The position numbers were made by a program, and so were the translations under genes. Under the pieces are notes generated by a model. It did not search any database and was not told the DNA's origin. It worked only from the letters and a program-made list of their open reading frames with translations. Below, piece after piece: positions 1 to 7,261 of a stretch of DNA of 64,000 nt (its first letter is position 1; each line of letters opens with the position of its first letter). The stretch covers positions 1 through 64,000 of the forward strand of contig NZ_BJVJ01000028.1 of assembly GCF_007989085.1 (NCBI RefSeq), in the 5' to 3' direction. The stretch is from Pseudonocardia sulfidoxydans NBRC 16205. GTDB lineage: Bacteria; Actinomycetota; Actinomycetes; Mycobacteriales; Pseudonocardiaceae.

Positions 1-273
1 CCCCTGGGCGGCATGGACGTGCACGGACACGCCATCCCGCTGGCCTACCAGGGCGCCCCGGTGCCCAAGCGGATGAACCAGCTCGGCTCGGCGGGCCACT
101 CGGTGGCCGGCTCGCTGCTCACCCCGGACCCGGTCGAGGAGACCGTGGCCCTGCAGACGGCGTGGACCGAGAACCACCAGACCGAGGTCGACCGGATGAA
201 CGAGCGTCGTGGCGAACCGACCCTGGCCGGCCGCCCCGACGCACGCCGTCCCGCCAGCGGAGCCGACGCTTGA
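1..273 (+). CDS. qcrB: Cytochrome bc1 complex cytochrome b subunit, C-terminal end (partial)
   Basis: The reading frame is open from the first base to a TGA at 271-273, so only the last 90 residues are present. The segment [20 protein letters not shown] followed by [12 protein letters not shown] matches the C-terminal tail of actinobacterial QcrB as I recall it from mycobacteria ([20 protein letters not shown], then LPKRMNKLGSAG). QcrB is the quinol-oxidising membrane subunit of the bc1-aa3 supercomplex. The tail seen here follows the last membrane helix and is expected to be cytoplasmic. The rest of the gene, and probably qcrC and qcrA, lies to the left of the window. Confidence 0.9.
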   Translation, partial: PLGGMDVHGHAIPLAYQGAPVPKRMNQLGSAGHSVAGSLLTPDPVEETVALQTAWTENHQTEVDRMNERRGEPTLAGRPDARRPASGADA

Positions 274-554
274 TGGTCTGACCGTGTTGGTGACGCGGGC
301 AAAGTCGGCGCTGGTCCACGGTGATTGACGCGCAGCTCTCCGGCACGACCAACGCGGTCAGCGTGTCCCTCTCGCGGAGGTTCCTGATCCGGATCAGACT
401 ATGACCGGGACTCCAGCGGCAGCATGCGGCCAGGTGAGGATCACGCTGGTGGCCGCGACGATCACCGGTGGCGCGGGCGCGGCGGCGGTGAGGTCATTTC
501 GCCAACGGACGTCACTCTGCGGGCTAGTGCAACGTTGTGCACTTCGAGGCATGA
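274..554. other. Non-coding stretch after qcrB
   Basis: No convincing gene is visible between the qcrB stop and the toxin-antitoxin control region. A 14-bp palindrome CTGATCCGGATCAG lies at 384-397. No T-tract follows it, so it is not a clear terminator. The base composition here and in the next kilobase is less extreme than in the housekeeping genes, which fits the start of an acquired segment. Confidence 0.4.
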
Positions 555-604
555 TGTAGCAGAACTGTGCACTCATTGACGAAGTTGTACAGAACTGAGC
601 TGTA
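555..604 (+). promoter_or_regulatory. Putative autoregulatory operator of the toxin-antitoxin pair
   Basis: The octamer CAGAACTG occurs twice, at 560-567 and 590-597, exactly 30 bp (about three helical turns) apart. The second copy sits inside an inverted repeat, TACAG at 588-592 and CTGTA at 600-604. The elements lie just upstream of the antitoxin start, where toxin-antitoxin operators usually are. The regulatory role is inferred. Confidence 0.4.
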
Positions 605-626
605 GTTGTCGGAGAAGGGGGTGACC

Positions 627-806
627 ATGACCGCGGCGGTGCGAGCGCAGATGAAGGTCGCCGAGGCCGCCGAGGAGCTCTTCCACGACGACCAGCTCGT
701 TGATCTGAAGACCCCACACCCTGAGCGCGGCCTGTCCTTCGACGACGCGATGGCCGAGATCGAGAAGCGATACTCGGTCGCCATCGACCTCCTCGGGAAG
801 CTGTGA
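627..806 (+). CDS. Small putative antitoxin partner of a Doc toxin
   Basis: This 59-residue acidic protein precedes the Doc-like frame and overlaps it by four bases (GTGA at 803-806), as in phd-doc operons. The ATG at 627 is chosen because GGAG at 611-614 stands at a suitable distance; a TTG at 606 and a GTG at 621 are in frame but worse placed. The C-terminal half (SFDDAMAEIEKRYSVAIDLL) is predicted helical, as expected for a toxin-wrapping segment. I do not recognise a Phd/YefM DNA-binding domain, so the assignment rests mainly on position and size. Confidence 0.55.
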   Translation: MTAAVRAQMKVAEAAEELFHDDQLVDLKTPHPERGLSFDDAMAEIEKRYSVAIDLLGKL

Positions 807-1191
807 TCCTGGACGACGGCTGGCTCTACCTCGAGCTGGACGACGTCAAGAAGATCATCGCCCAGTGGGGCCTGAAACCGATCCAGAGCACCCACAAGGT
901 CGACTCTGCCCTGAGTCGTCCTCGCACAGCGCCCTTCGGGCACAACCCGTTCCCTGACGCCGCATCGAAGGCTGCTGCGCTCGGCTGGGTGTCGTCCGTA
1001 ACCATGGCCTCGTCGACGGCAACAAGCGACTGGCCGCGATCGCGACGTTGGCCTTCCTGTACGTCAACGGCTTCGACGCTGCAATCACTCAAGGCGAGTT
1101 GGTAGCGCTCTTCATCCAGATGGCGAGGGGCCTGATGGATCAAGAGGAGCTGTGCGCGTTCCTGCGCACTCGCACCGAGCCGCGCCCCTAA
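803..1191 (+). pseudogene. doc: Doc/Fic-type death-on-curing toxin, frameshifted
   Basis: The first part (GTG at 803 to about 988) reads WLYLELDDV, then SALSRPRTAPFG and KAAALGW, which matches the N-terminal half of Doc toxins. The conserved continuation VRNHGLVDGNKRLAAIATLA lies in another frame, from 991 to a TAA at 1189-1191. The joined product would be about 129 residues, the usual Doc length, and has the Fic signature HGLVDGNKR intact. A one-base loss (or two-base gain) near 985-991 explains the break. Doc toxins phosphorylate EF-Tu in the characterised P1 system. Either the gene is dead, which would leave a lone antitoxin, or the base call is wrong. Confidence 0.75.
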
Positions 1192-1463
1192 GCCAGGCGC
1201 GTTTCGGCAGGTCAACGGGGCGACTCCTGCGCTGAATGCCTGCCCTCACATCCCGCGTTCTGACCGTCGAGCTAGGTGGTTCGACACCGTGGGTTCGGCT
1301 CAACTCGCACCAGGCTGCGCGGGCTCACCGCGACGAGCAGCCCGCGGCGCGAGTCGACGGTGACCGTGCGAGCCGCGATACCGGACGTTCTCGCACCGGT
1401 CGAACAGGAGGTGCGGCGGAAGCTCTGTCGTCACGCGCCCGAGGGTCCGCCGACGCAGGGGGG

Positions 1464-2222
1464 TCAGGGCGAGAACCGGCCGGCGAGCTGCACCCGCCGG
1501 GCGGTGTCGGTCGGGTTGCCGGAGCGGTCCTCGACGGTGATGGGCCGCATGGCACCGGCCGCCGCGGTGTTGCGCTCGAGGAGCGGAGCGAGCGCGCGCA
1601 GGTCGGCGCGCATCCCTGCCACTTGCGAGGCCAGGGCGGCGAGCCCCGTCGACGATCCGCCCCCGCCGAGCGGCGTCGCGACCGAGTCGATCCCGCGACC
1701 GGCCGCGCCGGCGAGCTCGTCACGAGTGACGCCCGCCCGACCCGAGGGGCCGGCGAAGCCAGCGGCCAGGTACCGGCGGAAGGCCCCGCGGGGGGCGAGG
1801 TCGTAGCCGAGCGCGCGAGCGGTCTGGCTGAGGATGTCGCGGGAGCGACGCGACCGGTCGTGCGGGATGAACGACTCCTTGCCCCGCAGCCGGTCTCCGA
1901 TGACGCGCCAGGTGTTCGGCTCGACGACCTGGGCGATGCCGCCCCGCATCGGGCGCAGGTGGCGGATGGTGGCGCCGTTGGCCATGCCGAGGATGCCGCC
2001 CTTGGCCACCGGTGCCATTGGCGATGCTCCCGGCGCCGCCGACGTACTTGACGCCGACCGTGGTGTCCGCGCGCATCCCGGCGATGTTGCGTCGGATGGC
2101 GTCGGCGATCGGCGTGGCCGCATCCTTGGCCCCGACGGTGACGTCGGAGCGGCTCTTCGCGATCGTCCCGAGTAGTGCGTTGAGGATGTCCTGCGCGCCG
2201 GCGTGCCGTTGGCGGTCGCGTC
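1464..2222 (-). pseudogene. Phage tail tape-measure protein, C-terminal remnant with frameshifts
   Basis: The block reading VEPNTWRVIGDRLRGKESFI followed by PHDRSRRSRDIL is characteristic of the C-terminal part of siphophage tape-measure proteins, where WRVIGDR and a following IP.D motif recur. Upstream coding is split over frames: DILNALLGTIAKSRSD and VTVGVKYVGGAG lie in a different frame from MAPVAKGGILGMANGA, so there is at least one frameshift near 2025-2035, and probably a second near 2185-2200. Tape-measure proteins set tail length and normally exceed 600 residues, so most of the gene is missing as well. Confidence 0.7.
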
Positions 2223-2223
2223 G

Positions 2224-2361
2224 AAGATGCTTCGGCACTCACAGGTGGCGATCACCGCCGACCTCTACGGGCACCTGACGCGAGAAGCCTCACACGCCGC
2301 CGACGGCCCGCCGCCGTCCCCGACGCTGCCGCGGCCGAGAGGGCCGCGGAGCGTGCGATGA
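2224..2361 (+). pseudogene. int: Tyrosine-type integrase, C-terminal fragment
   Basis: The 45 codons read KMLRHSQVAITADLYGHLT and then a short tail to TGA. This is the last conserved block of phage tyrosine recombinases: the LRHSQ element bears the late active-site histidine region, and the tyrosine of DLYGHLT is the expected nucleophile. Everything upstream is missing, since the tape-measure remnant on the other strand begins directly beside it. This arrangement implies an internal deletion of an element whose integrase was originally next to the tRNA. Confidence 0.75.
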
Positions 2362-2443
2362 GCGATGCGACCACTGTGCGACCACATCAGCCGCTGCCGC
2401 ACCTTCTGAGGAGGTGAATGATGACCGTTCCTGCTGGTCACCG

Positions 2444-2519
2444 TGGTGCGCCCGAAGGGATTCGAACCCCTAACCTTCTGATCCGTAGTCAGATGCTCTA
2501 TCCGTTGAGCTACGGGCGC
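2444..2519 (-). tRNA. tRNA-Arg (anticodon ACG)
   Basis: Read on the minus strand the gene begins GCGCCCG and ends CGGGCGC with discriminator A and an encoded CCA (2444-2446). The anticodon stem TCTGA/TCAGA closes the loop CTACGGA, giving anticodon ACG. The T arm GGGGTTCGAATCCC is standard. The 3' end faces the integrase remnant, which makes this the likely attachment site. Confidence 0.96.
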
Positions 2520-2570
2520 GTGCTCTTCAATTGTAGCCGCAGCCGACCCGGGAGTCGGACCACGCCTGCG

Positions 2571-2660
2571 CGGAGGCTCCGGGATTTGAACCCGGGATGG
2601 GGGGTGACCCCAAACCGCATTAGCAGTGCGGCGCCATAGACCAGACTAGGCGAAGCCTCC
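2571..2660 (-). tRNA. tRNA-Ser (anticodon GCT)
   Basis: On the minus strand the acceptor arms are GGAGGCT and AGCCTCC with discriminator G. The anticodon stem CCGCA/TGCGG encloses CTGCTAA, giving anticodon GCT. A long variable arm (GGGGTCACCCCCC region) identifies a class II serine tRNA. No CCA is encoded. Confidence 0.96.
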
Positions 2661-2752
2661 CGGGGCCTCTCGGCCTCAGCGAGTAGAACCTTACACGCCC
2701 CTCCGACGGCCCTCGCACACCCCCCACCCCCCGGACGATCACCCGATGTCGA

Positions 2753-4732
2753 TCATCCGGAGGCGGCCATCTCCAGGAAGGGCGCCAACGAGTCGGGGTT
2801 CTGCAGGGCGCCGCGGCTGACGGCCTTGTCGGGGGCGACTCCGGCCAGGATCTTCTTGACCGGGACCTCGCACTTCTTGCCGTTCAGGGTGCGTGGGACG
2901 GCGTCGATGACGATGAAGCGGTCGGGCACGTGCCGGGGTGAGAGCTCGGTTCGCAGGGTCTTCCTCAGGCCGGCTTCGACGTCGTCCAGCGACGTGCCGT
3001 CGGCGAGGACGAGGAAGCAGAGGAGGGCGCCCTCGCTGCGCGCCCCGAGCTCTGTGGTGTCGATCACGAGGGAGTCGGCGACGCCGTCGACGGCTTCGAC
3101 GACGGCGTAGAAGTCGGCGGTGCCCATGCGGACGCCGCCGCGGTTGAGGGTGGAGTCGGAACGGCCGTAGATGACGTAGGAGCCGCGCGGGGTGAGGCGG
3201 ACCCAGTCGCCGTGGCGCCAGACGCCGGGGTAGTCGTCGAAGTAGGCCTCGCGCAGGCGGGTGCCGTCGGGGTCGTTCCAGAACATGACGGGCATGGACG
3301 GCATGGGGCGGGTGACGACGAGCTCGCCGACCTCGTCGAGGAGCTCCTGGCCCTTCTCGTCGTAGGCGACGACAGCCGCACCCAGTGCGGCGCAGGAGAT
3401 CTCGCCGCGCCACACGGGGACGGTGGGCGCCCCGCCGACGAAGGCGGCGCACAGGTCGGTGCCGCCGGAGACGGACGCGATCTGCAGGTCGTCACCGACG
3501 GCGTCGCCGACCCATTCGAATCCCTCGGGCGAGAGCGGGGCACCGGTGGAGCCGACGGTGCGCAGGGCGGAGAGGTCGGCCTCGTCGCGGGGGCGCAGGC
3601 CGGCCTTGAGGCAGGACTGGATGAAGGGGGCGGACGTCCCGAAGTATTTGACGCGGTGGCGTTCGGCGAGCCGCCAGAGGGCGCCGAGGTCGGGGTGGGC
3701 GGGGCTGCCGTCGAACAGGACGATCGTCGCCCCGGCGAGCAGGCCGCCGATGAGGTAGTTCCACATCATCCAGCCGGTGGTGGTGAACCAGAAGAAGCGG
3801 TCGCCGGGGCCGAGGTCGGACTGCAGGCGCAGGGCCTTGAGGTGTTCGAGCAGGATGCCGCCGTGGCCGTGGACGATGCCCTTGGGCAGCCCCGTCGTCC
3901 CGGACGAGTAGAGGACCCACAGGGGGTGGCCGAACGGGACGGGCTCGAACGCGAGCGGCGCGGCGTCGGCGGTGAACTCGGCCCAGCCGGTGGTGCCGTC
4001 GAGGGTCGCGGCGTCGTCGAGGTAGGGGACGAGGACGGTCTCGCGGACGGTCGGCAGCTGGGAGCGCAGGGCGGTGACGGTGGGTCGGATGTCGAACGTC
4101 CGGCCGTTGTAGACGTAGCCGTCGACGACGACGAGGACGGCGGGTTCGATCTGGGCGAAGCGGTCGTGGACGGCGCGGGCGCCGAAGTCCGGGGAGCACG
4201 ACGACCAGATCGCGCCGAGGCTCGCGGTGGCGAGGAAGGCGACGAGCGTTTCGACGCTGTTGGGCGCCAACGCGACGACGCGGTCGCCCTTGCCGACTCC
4301 GGCCCGGACGAGGCCCGCCCGGAACCGGCCGACGAGGTCGCGCAGCTCGGCGTGGGTGACGACGCGTTCGATGCCGTCCTCGCGCGCGAACACGAGGGCG
4401 TCGTCGGTGTCGGCGCGGCCGGGTCCGTCGGTGAGGGCGTGTTCGGCGTAGTTCAGCGTGGCGCCGGGGAACCAGTCGGCGCCGGGCATGGCGTCGGCCC
4501 CGAGGGGCGCGGTGGGGGCGTCGTGGAAGCGGACGCCGAAGAAGTCGGCGGCGGCGGCCCAGAATGCGCCGACGTCGCCCACCGACCAGGCGTGCAGGGC
4601 CGCGTAGTCGGTGTCGTCGGGGAGGTCGACGCCGCGTTCGGCACGCAGGAAGCGGGCGAATCTCGCGATCTCGCTCGACGCCGCTGCGTCAGGCGAGGGG
4701 GACCACACGACGTCGGGGGCTCCGGTTGCCAT
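2753..4732 (-). CDS. aacS: Acetoacetyl-CoA synthetase
   Basis: The 659-residue protein belongs to the ANL adenylate-forming superfamily and has the length of acetoacetate-CoA ligases (about 650). It activates acetoacetate to acetoacetyl-CoA using ATP and CoA. The AMP-binding loop YSSGTTGLPKGIVHGHGG lies near residue 275. Other signatures are the extended N-terminal domain (FARFLRAERGVDL), STGAPLSPEGFEWV, the hinge YVIYGRSDSTLNRGGVRMG and a C-terminal lysine region (RTLNGKKCEVPVKKIL). The start ATG at 4732 lacks an obvious Shine-Dalgarno sequence. It is followed on the same strand by an unrelated short gap and the two serine/arginine tRNA genes. Role: salvage of ketone bodies into fatty acid or PHB metabolism. 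Confidence 0.92.
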   Translation of the reverse strand: MATGAPDVVWSPSPDAAASSEIARFARFLRAERGVDLPDDTDYAALHAWSVGDVGAFWAAAADFFGVRFHDAPTAPLGADAMPGADWFPGATLNYAEHALTDGPGRADTDDALVFAREDGIERVVTHAELRDLVGRFRAGLVRAGVGKGDRVVALAPNSVETLVAFLATASLGAIWSSCSPDFGARAVHDRFAQIEPAVLVVVDGYVYNGRTFDIRPTVTALRSQLPTVRETVLVPYLDDAATLDGTTGWAEFTADAAPLAFEPVPFGHPLWVLYSSGTTGLPKGIVHGHGGILLEHLKALRLQSDLGPGDRFFWFTTTGWMMWNYLIGGLLAGATIVLFDGSPAHPDLGALWRLAERHRVKYFGTSAPFIQSCLKAGLRPRDEADLSALRTVGSTGAPLSPEGFEWVGDAVGDDLQIASVSGGTDLCAAFVGGAPTVPVWRGEISCAALGAAVVAYDEKGQELLDEVGELVVTRPMPSMPVMFWNDPDGTRLREAYFDDYPGVWRHGDWVRLTPRGSYVIYGRSDSTLNRGGVRMGTADFYAVVEAVDGVADSLVIDTTELGARSEGALLCFLVLADGTSLDDVEAGLRKTLRTELSPRHVPDRFIVIDAVPRTLNGKKCEVPVKKILAGVAPDKAVSRGALQNPDSLAPFLEMAASG

Positions 4733-4769
4733 GACCCGGAGTTTTCCCTGCCGCAGAGGCGGAAACCAG

Positions 4770-5474
4770 TTATCGCAGGTGTGAACCGAACCAGTTGAGC
4801 ATCCGCTGCCAGGCCTCGGCGGCGGCGTCGGGGTCGGCGTCGAAGCGGTGGCCGGTCAGTGGGAACGTCACGAGGTCGGTGGCGACGCGGGCGCTGTCGG
4901 TGGCGTCGCGCAGCTGTCCGATCCCGGGGTGTTCGCCGCCCTCGGCCGGGGTGCCGTAGATGCCGAGCCAGGGGCAGGTCAGCGACGACGCGGCGTCGAG
5001 CAGCTCGGGCAGGCCGTCGGACGTGGGGGTGGTGACCCCGCCGCCGCCGACGGTGACGGCTGCGCCGAGGGTGCGTCTGGCCGCGACGAGGAGGGCGACG
5101 GAACCACCGAGGTCGAACCCGACGACGCCCATGCGGTCGGCCTGGACGTCGTGCTCGGCGAGCCAGCCGAACGCGGTGTCGGTGTCGGCCATGACCTCTT
5201 CGCGGTCGAGCTTGTCGACCTGCTCCTGTACGCGCTCGTCGGAGTGCGCGGCGTCGATCTCGTCGGCACCGTCGCGGTGGTACAGATGGGGCGCCACGGC
5301 CAGCCACCCGTCACCGGCGATGCCGGAGACGAGGTTGCGGACGCTCTCGGTGACACCCCGCGCTTCGTGGAGCACGACGATCCCCCCGCGCACCGAGCCG
5401 TCGGGCTCGGCAACGGTCAGCCGCAGCCGGCTGCCGTCGAGGAGCGGGACGGTCTCCGTCCGGATCTCGGTCAT
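4770..5474 (-). CDS. Dienelactone hydrolase family protein
   Basis: This 234-residue alpha/beta hydrolase has the family features: VVLHEARGVTESVRNLVSGI near residue 35 (the E of the dienelactone hydrolase nucleophile environment), VGFDLGGSVALL around residue 120 in the nucleophile-elbow position, and a C-terminal FPLTGHRFDADPDAAAEAW with the catalytic histidine. The elbow carries D where cysteine or serine is usual (GFDLGG rather than GFCxGG), so the nucleophile may be absent and activity is uncertain. It is transcribed away from the aminotransferase gene and towards aacS, with a 37-base gap to it. Confidence 0.8.
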   Translation of the reverse strand: MTEIRTETVPLLDGSRLRLTVAEPDGSVRGGIVVLHEARGVTESVRNLVSGIAGDGWLAVAPHLYHRDGADEIDAAHSDERVQEQVDKLDREEVMADTDTAFGWLAEHDVQADRMGVVGFDLGGSVALLVAARRTLGAAVTVGGGGVTTPTSDGLPELLDAASSLTCPWLGIYGTPAEGGEHPGIGQLRDATDSARVATDLVTFPLTGHRFDADPDAAAEAWQRMLNWFGSHLR

Positions 5475-5518
5475 GGGCGCAAGCCTGTCACGTCGATCGA
5501 CGAGTCACCGGGCCGGTC

Positions 5519-5524
5519 TACGGT
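5519..5524 (+). promoter_or_regulatory. -10 hexamer TACGGT, leaderless type
   Basis: TACGGT ends seven bases before the ATG at 5532, and no Shine-Dalgarno sequence is present. This is one of the repeated TANNNT/start arrangements in the window. Confidence 0.55.
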
Positions 5525-5531
5525 GACTCCC

Positions 5532-6587
5532 ATGACGTTGATCCGCGCGGACCTCGACGCGCTACCGGCCTACGTGCCCGGTCGCGCCGTTCCCGGGGCC
5601 GTGAAGCTCGCCAGCAACGAGGTCCCTCTCCCCCCGCCCGCCTCGGTCCTCGCCGCCGTCGCGGAGGCCGCGGCCGGGGGCAACCGCTACCCGGATCTCG
5701 CGGTGACGACGTTGACCGAGCGGCTCGCCCGGGAGCTGGACCTGCCTCCGGAGCGGGTCGCGGTGGGGTGCGGCTCGGTGAGCCTGTGCCAGCAGCTCGT
5801 CAACATCACCTGTCTCGGGCCGGCCGACGAGGTGGTCTACGCGTGGCGGTCGTTCGAGGCGTACCCGATCGTGACGCAGGTGGGTGGCGCGACGTCGCGG
5901 CCGATCCCGTTGACCGACGACTTCCGCCACGACCTCGACGCGATGGCCGCCGCGGTGGGTCCGGCGACGCGGCTGATCATGGTGTGTTCGCCGAACAACC
6001 CGACGGGCACGGTCGTCACGCGGGCGGAGCTGGAGCGGTTCCTGGCCGCGGTGGGGCCGGACGTCGTCGTCGCGCTCGACGAGGCCTACTACGAGTACGT
6101 GACGGCCGACGACGCCGTCGACGGGCGGGACCTGGTCGACGCGTACCCGAACCTGGTGGTGCTGCGCACGTTCTCGAAGGCGTACCGGCTGGCGGGGCTG
6201 CGGGTGGGTTACGCGTTCGGCGCGCCGGAGGTCGTCGCGGCGCTGCGCAAGGTGGGGTCGCCGTTCGCGGTCAGCGTCGTGGCGCAGGCGGGGGCGATGG
6301 CGGCGCTCGAGGTGAAGGAGGAGCTGCTGGCGTCGGTGCCGGGGGTGGTGTCGGAGCGCGACCGGGTGCGCGACGCGCTGCTGGGGTTGGGGTACGTGGT
6401 GCCGCCGACGCAGTCGAACTTCGTGTGGCTGGCGCTCGGCGAGCGCACGGCGGCCTTTGCGGCGCACCACATGGATCACAAGGTGATCGTGCGGCCGTTC
6501 GCCGCGGACGGGGTGCGGGTGACGGTGAGCAGCCCGGAGGAGAACGACCTGCTGCTCGCCGCGGCGGCCTCGTTCGTCGCGAACTGA
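5532..6587 (+). CDS. Histidinol-phosphate/aromatic aminotransferase family
   Basis: The 351-residue PLP enzyme belongs to fold type I, aminotransferase class I/II. Visible motifs are KLASNEVPLPPP near residue 25, the dimer loop CGSVSLCQQLV, MVCSPNNPTGTVV, VALDEAYYEYV and the PLP lysine in RTFSKAYRLAGLRVGYA near residue 220. The sequence resembles the actinobacterial phenylalanine aminotransferase Pat as well as HisC; the two cannot be separated by eye. No other his genes lie nearby, which favours the aromatic-acid Pat role. The ATG at 5532 is chosen because homology begins there and a leaderless-type promoter precedes it. Confidence 0.85.
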   Translation: MTLIRADLDALPAYVPGRAVPGAVKLASNEVPLPPPASVLAAVAEAAAGGNRYPDLAVTTLTERLARELDLPPERVAVGCGSVSLCQQLVNITCLGPADEVVYAWRSFEAYPIVTQVGGATSRPIPLTDDFRHDLDAMAAAVGPATRLIMVCSPNNPTGTVVTRAELERFLAAVGPDVVVALDEAYYEYVTADDAVDGRDLVDAYPNLVVLRTFSKAYRLAGLRVGYAFGAPEVVAALRKVGSPFAVSVVAQAGAMAALEVKEELLASVPGVVSERDRVRDALLGLGYVVPPTQSNFVWLALGERTAAFAAHHMDHKVIVRPFAADGVRVTVSSPEENDLLLAAAASFVAN

Positions 6588-6606
6588 GCCGCGCAGCGCG
6601 CAGACG

Positions 6607-6638
6607 AACGGCCCGGGGACCGAGGTCCCCGGGCCGTT
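6607..6638. terminator. Perfect 14-bp hairpin between convergent genes
   Basis: AACGGCCCGGGGAC at 6607-6620 pairs perfectly with GTCCCCGGGCCGTT at 6625-6638 across a CGAG loop. It sits 20 bp after the aminotransferase stop and 54 bp after the end of the convergent GlsB gene. No U-tract of note follows, so it may act as a bidirectional hairpin terminator of the actinobacterial type. Confidence 0.75.
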
Positions 6639-6692
6639 CTGTTCAGCGAAGCGGCGTTCAGGTGCGCCGCCCGTCGGTCAGCTGCGCAGCGA

Positions 6693-6965
6693 TCAGCTGC
6701 GGACGCCGCGCCGCGCCCAGATGCCCGCGACGAGCGCGATGCCGATGATCGCGACGATGAGCTGGATGATGTGCTCGAGCCAGTCGATACCGTTGGTGTC
6801 GGCCACACCGAAGGCGCGGGCGATCCAGGTACCGATGTAGGCCGCGACGATGCCGACCACGATCGTCAGCCACACGGGGATGTTCTGCTTGCCCGGGAGG
6901 ATGACCCGGGCCAGAACTCCGAGGACGATACCGATGATGATTGCGCCGATGATGCTACCGAGCAT
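6693..6965 (-). CDS. GlsB/YeaQ/YmgE family small membrane protein
   Basis: The 90-residue protein has glycine-rich helices: MLGSIIGAIIIGIVLGVLAR at the N-terminus, IPVWLTIVVGIVAAYIGTW in the middle, and HIIQLIVAIIGIALVAGIW at the end. This three-helix pattern is the transglycosylase-associated (Transgly_assoc) family, often stress-induced. The ATG at 6965 is preceded by GGGGGA at good spacing; longer frames upstream have poor composition. Its molecular role is not known. Confidence 0.85.
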   Translation of the reverse strand: MLGSIIGAIIIGIVLGVLARVILPGKQNIPVWLTIVVGIVAAYIGTWIARAFGVADTNGIDWLEHIIQLIVAIIGIALVAGIWARRGVRS

Positions 6966-7261
6966 GTGATCCCCCGATCCGTCGTCGAGGCGCCGCCACC
7001 ACGGCCGCGCAATTTCTCGTGGCACGAGACTGACAGCGTTCGCGTTTTCTTGCTCGCTGGACGCCACGAACAACACCGAAGTGTTATCTGTCCGTTCGAA
7101 TGCCGACATACAGGACGGGGGGATCCGTCCGATCGACACGTGGGCGTCCACCGTTCGCCCTGATCATGTGGCTCCGGATGGCCCGTCGGTGTTTCCGGGG
7201 GCAACGCGCTCGGACCACTCTGCGCCGAACGTGCACGTCCCACACCGACCCGAACGGGTGG
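6966..7261. other. Intergenic region upstream of the GlsB gene
   Basis: No gene is visible. It is somewhat AT-richer than its surroundings and should hold the minus-strand promoter for the GlsB gene. A small inverted repeat AACAC-cgaa-GTGTT lies at 7072-7085. Confidence 0.4.
7015..7029. promoter_or_regulatory. Inverted repeat TCTCGTG-G-CACGAGA
   Basis: This perfect 7-1-7 inverted repeat lies 50 bp upstream of the GlsB start codon, a good place for an operator. The binding protein is unknown, and the regulatory role is inferred from symmetry and position only. Confidence 0.35.

Larger units (their letters stand above)
1192..2443. mobile_element. Decayed prophage or integrative element next to tRNA-Arg
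   Basis: The segment contains a broken siphovirus tape-measure gene on the minus strand and the last 45 codons of a tyrosine integrase on the plus strand. The integrase end points at the 3' end of the tRNA-Arg gene at 2444-2519, the usual attachment site for such elements. Positions 1300-1434 on the minus strand, just after the tape-measure stop, carry a 44-codon frame starting with GTG that could be a relic of the next tail gene, but I do not recognise it. No intact phage gene is visible. The left boundary is not defined by any direct repeat I could find. Confidence 0.65.

Noticed and set aside
384-397. Palindrome CTGATCCGGATCAG as a qcrB terminator
   Set aside because: It is over 100 bp from the stop, short, and lacks a T-tract.
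1236-2051. 271-codon plus-strand open frame across the prophage relic
   Set aside because: Arginine/glycine-rich antisense shadow; the minus strand carries recognisable tape-measure sequence.
3212-4798. 528-codon plus-strand frame opposite aacS
   Set aside because: Typical antisense open frame of high-GC DNA; composition is not protein-like and aacS on the other strand is clear.
5562-6479. 305-codon minus-strand frame opposite the aminotransferase
   Set aside because: Histidine/arginine-rich antisense shadow without motifs.
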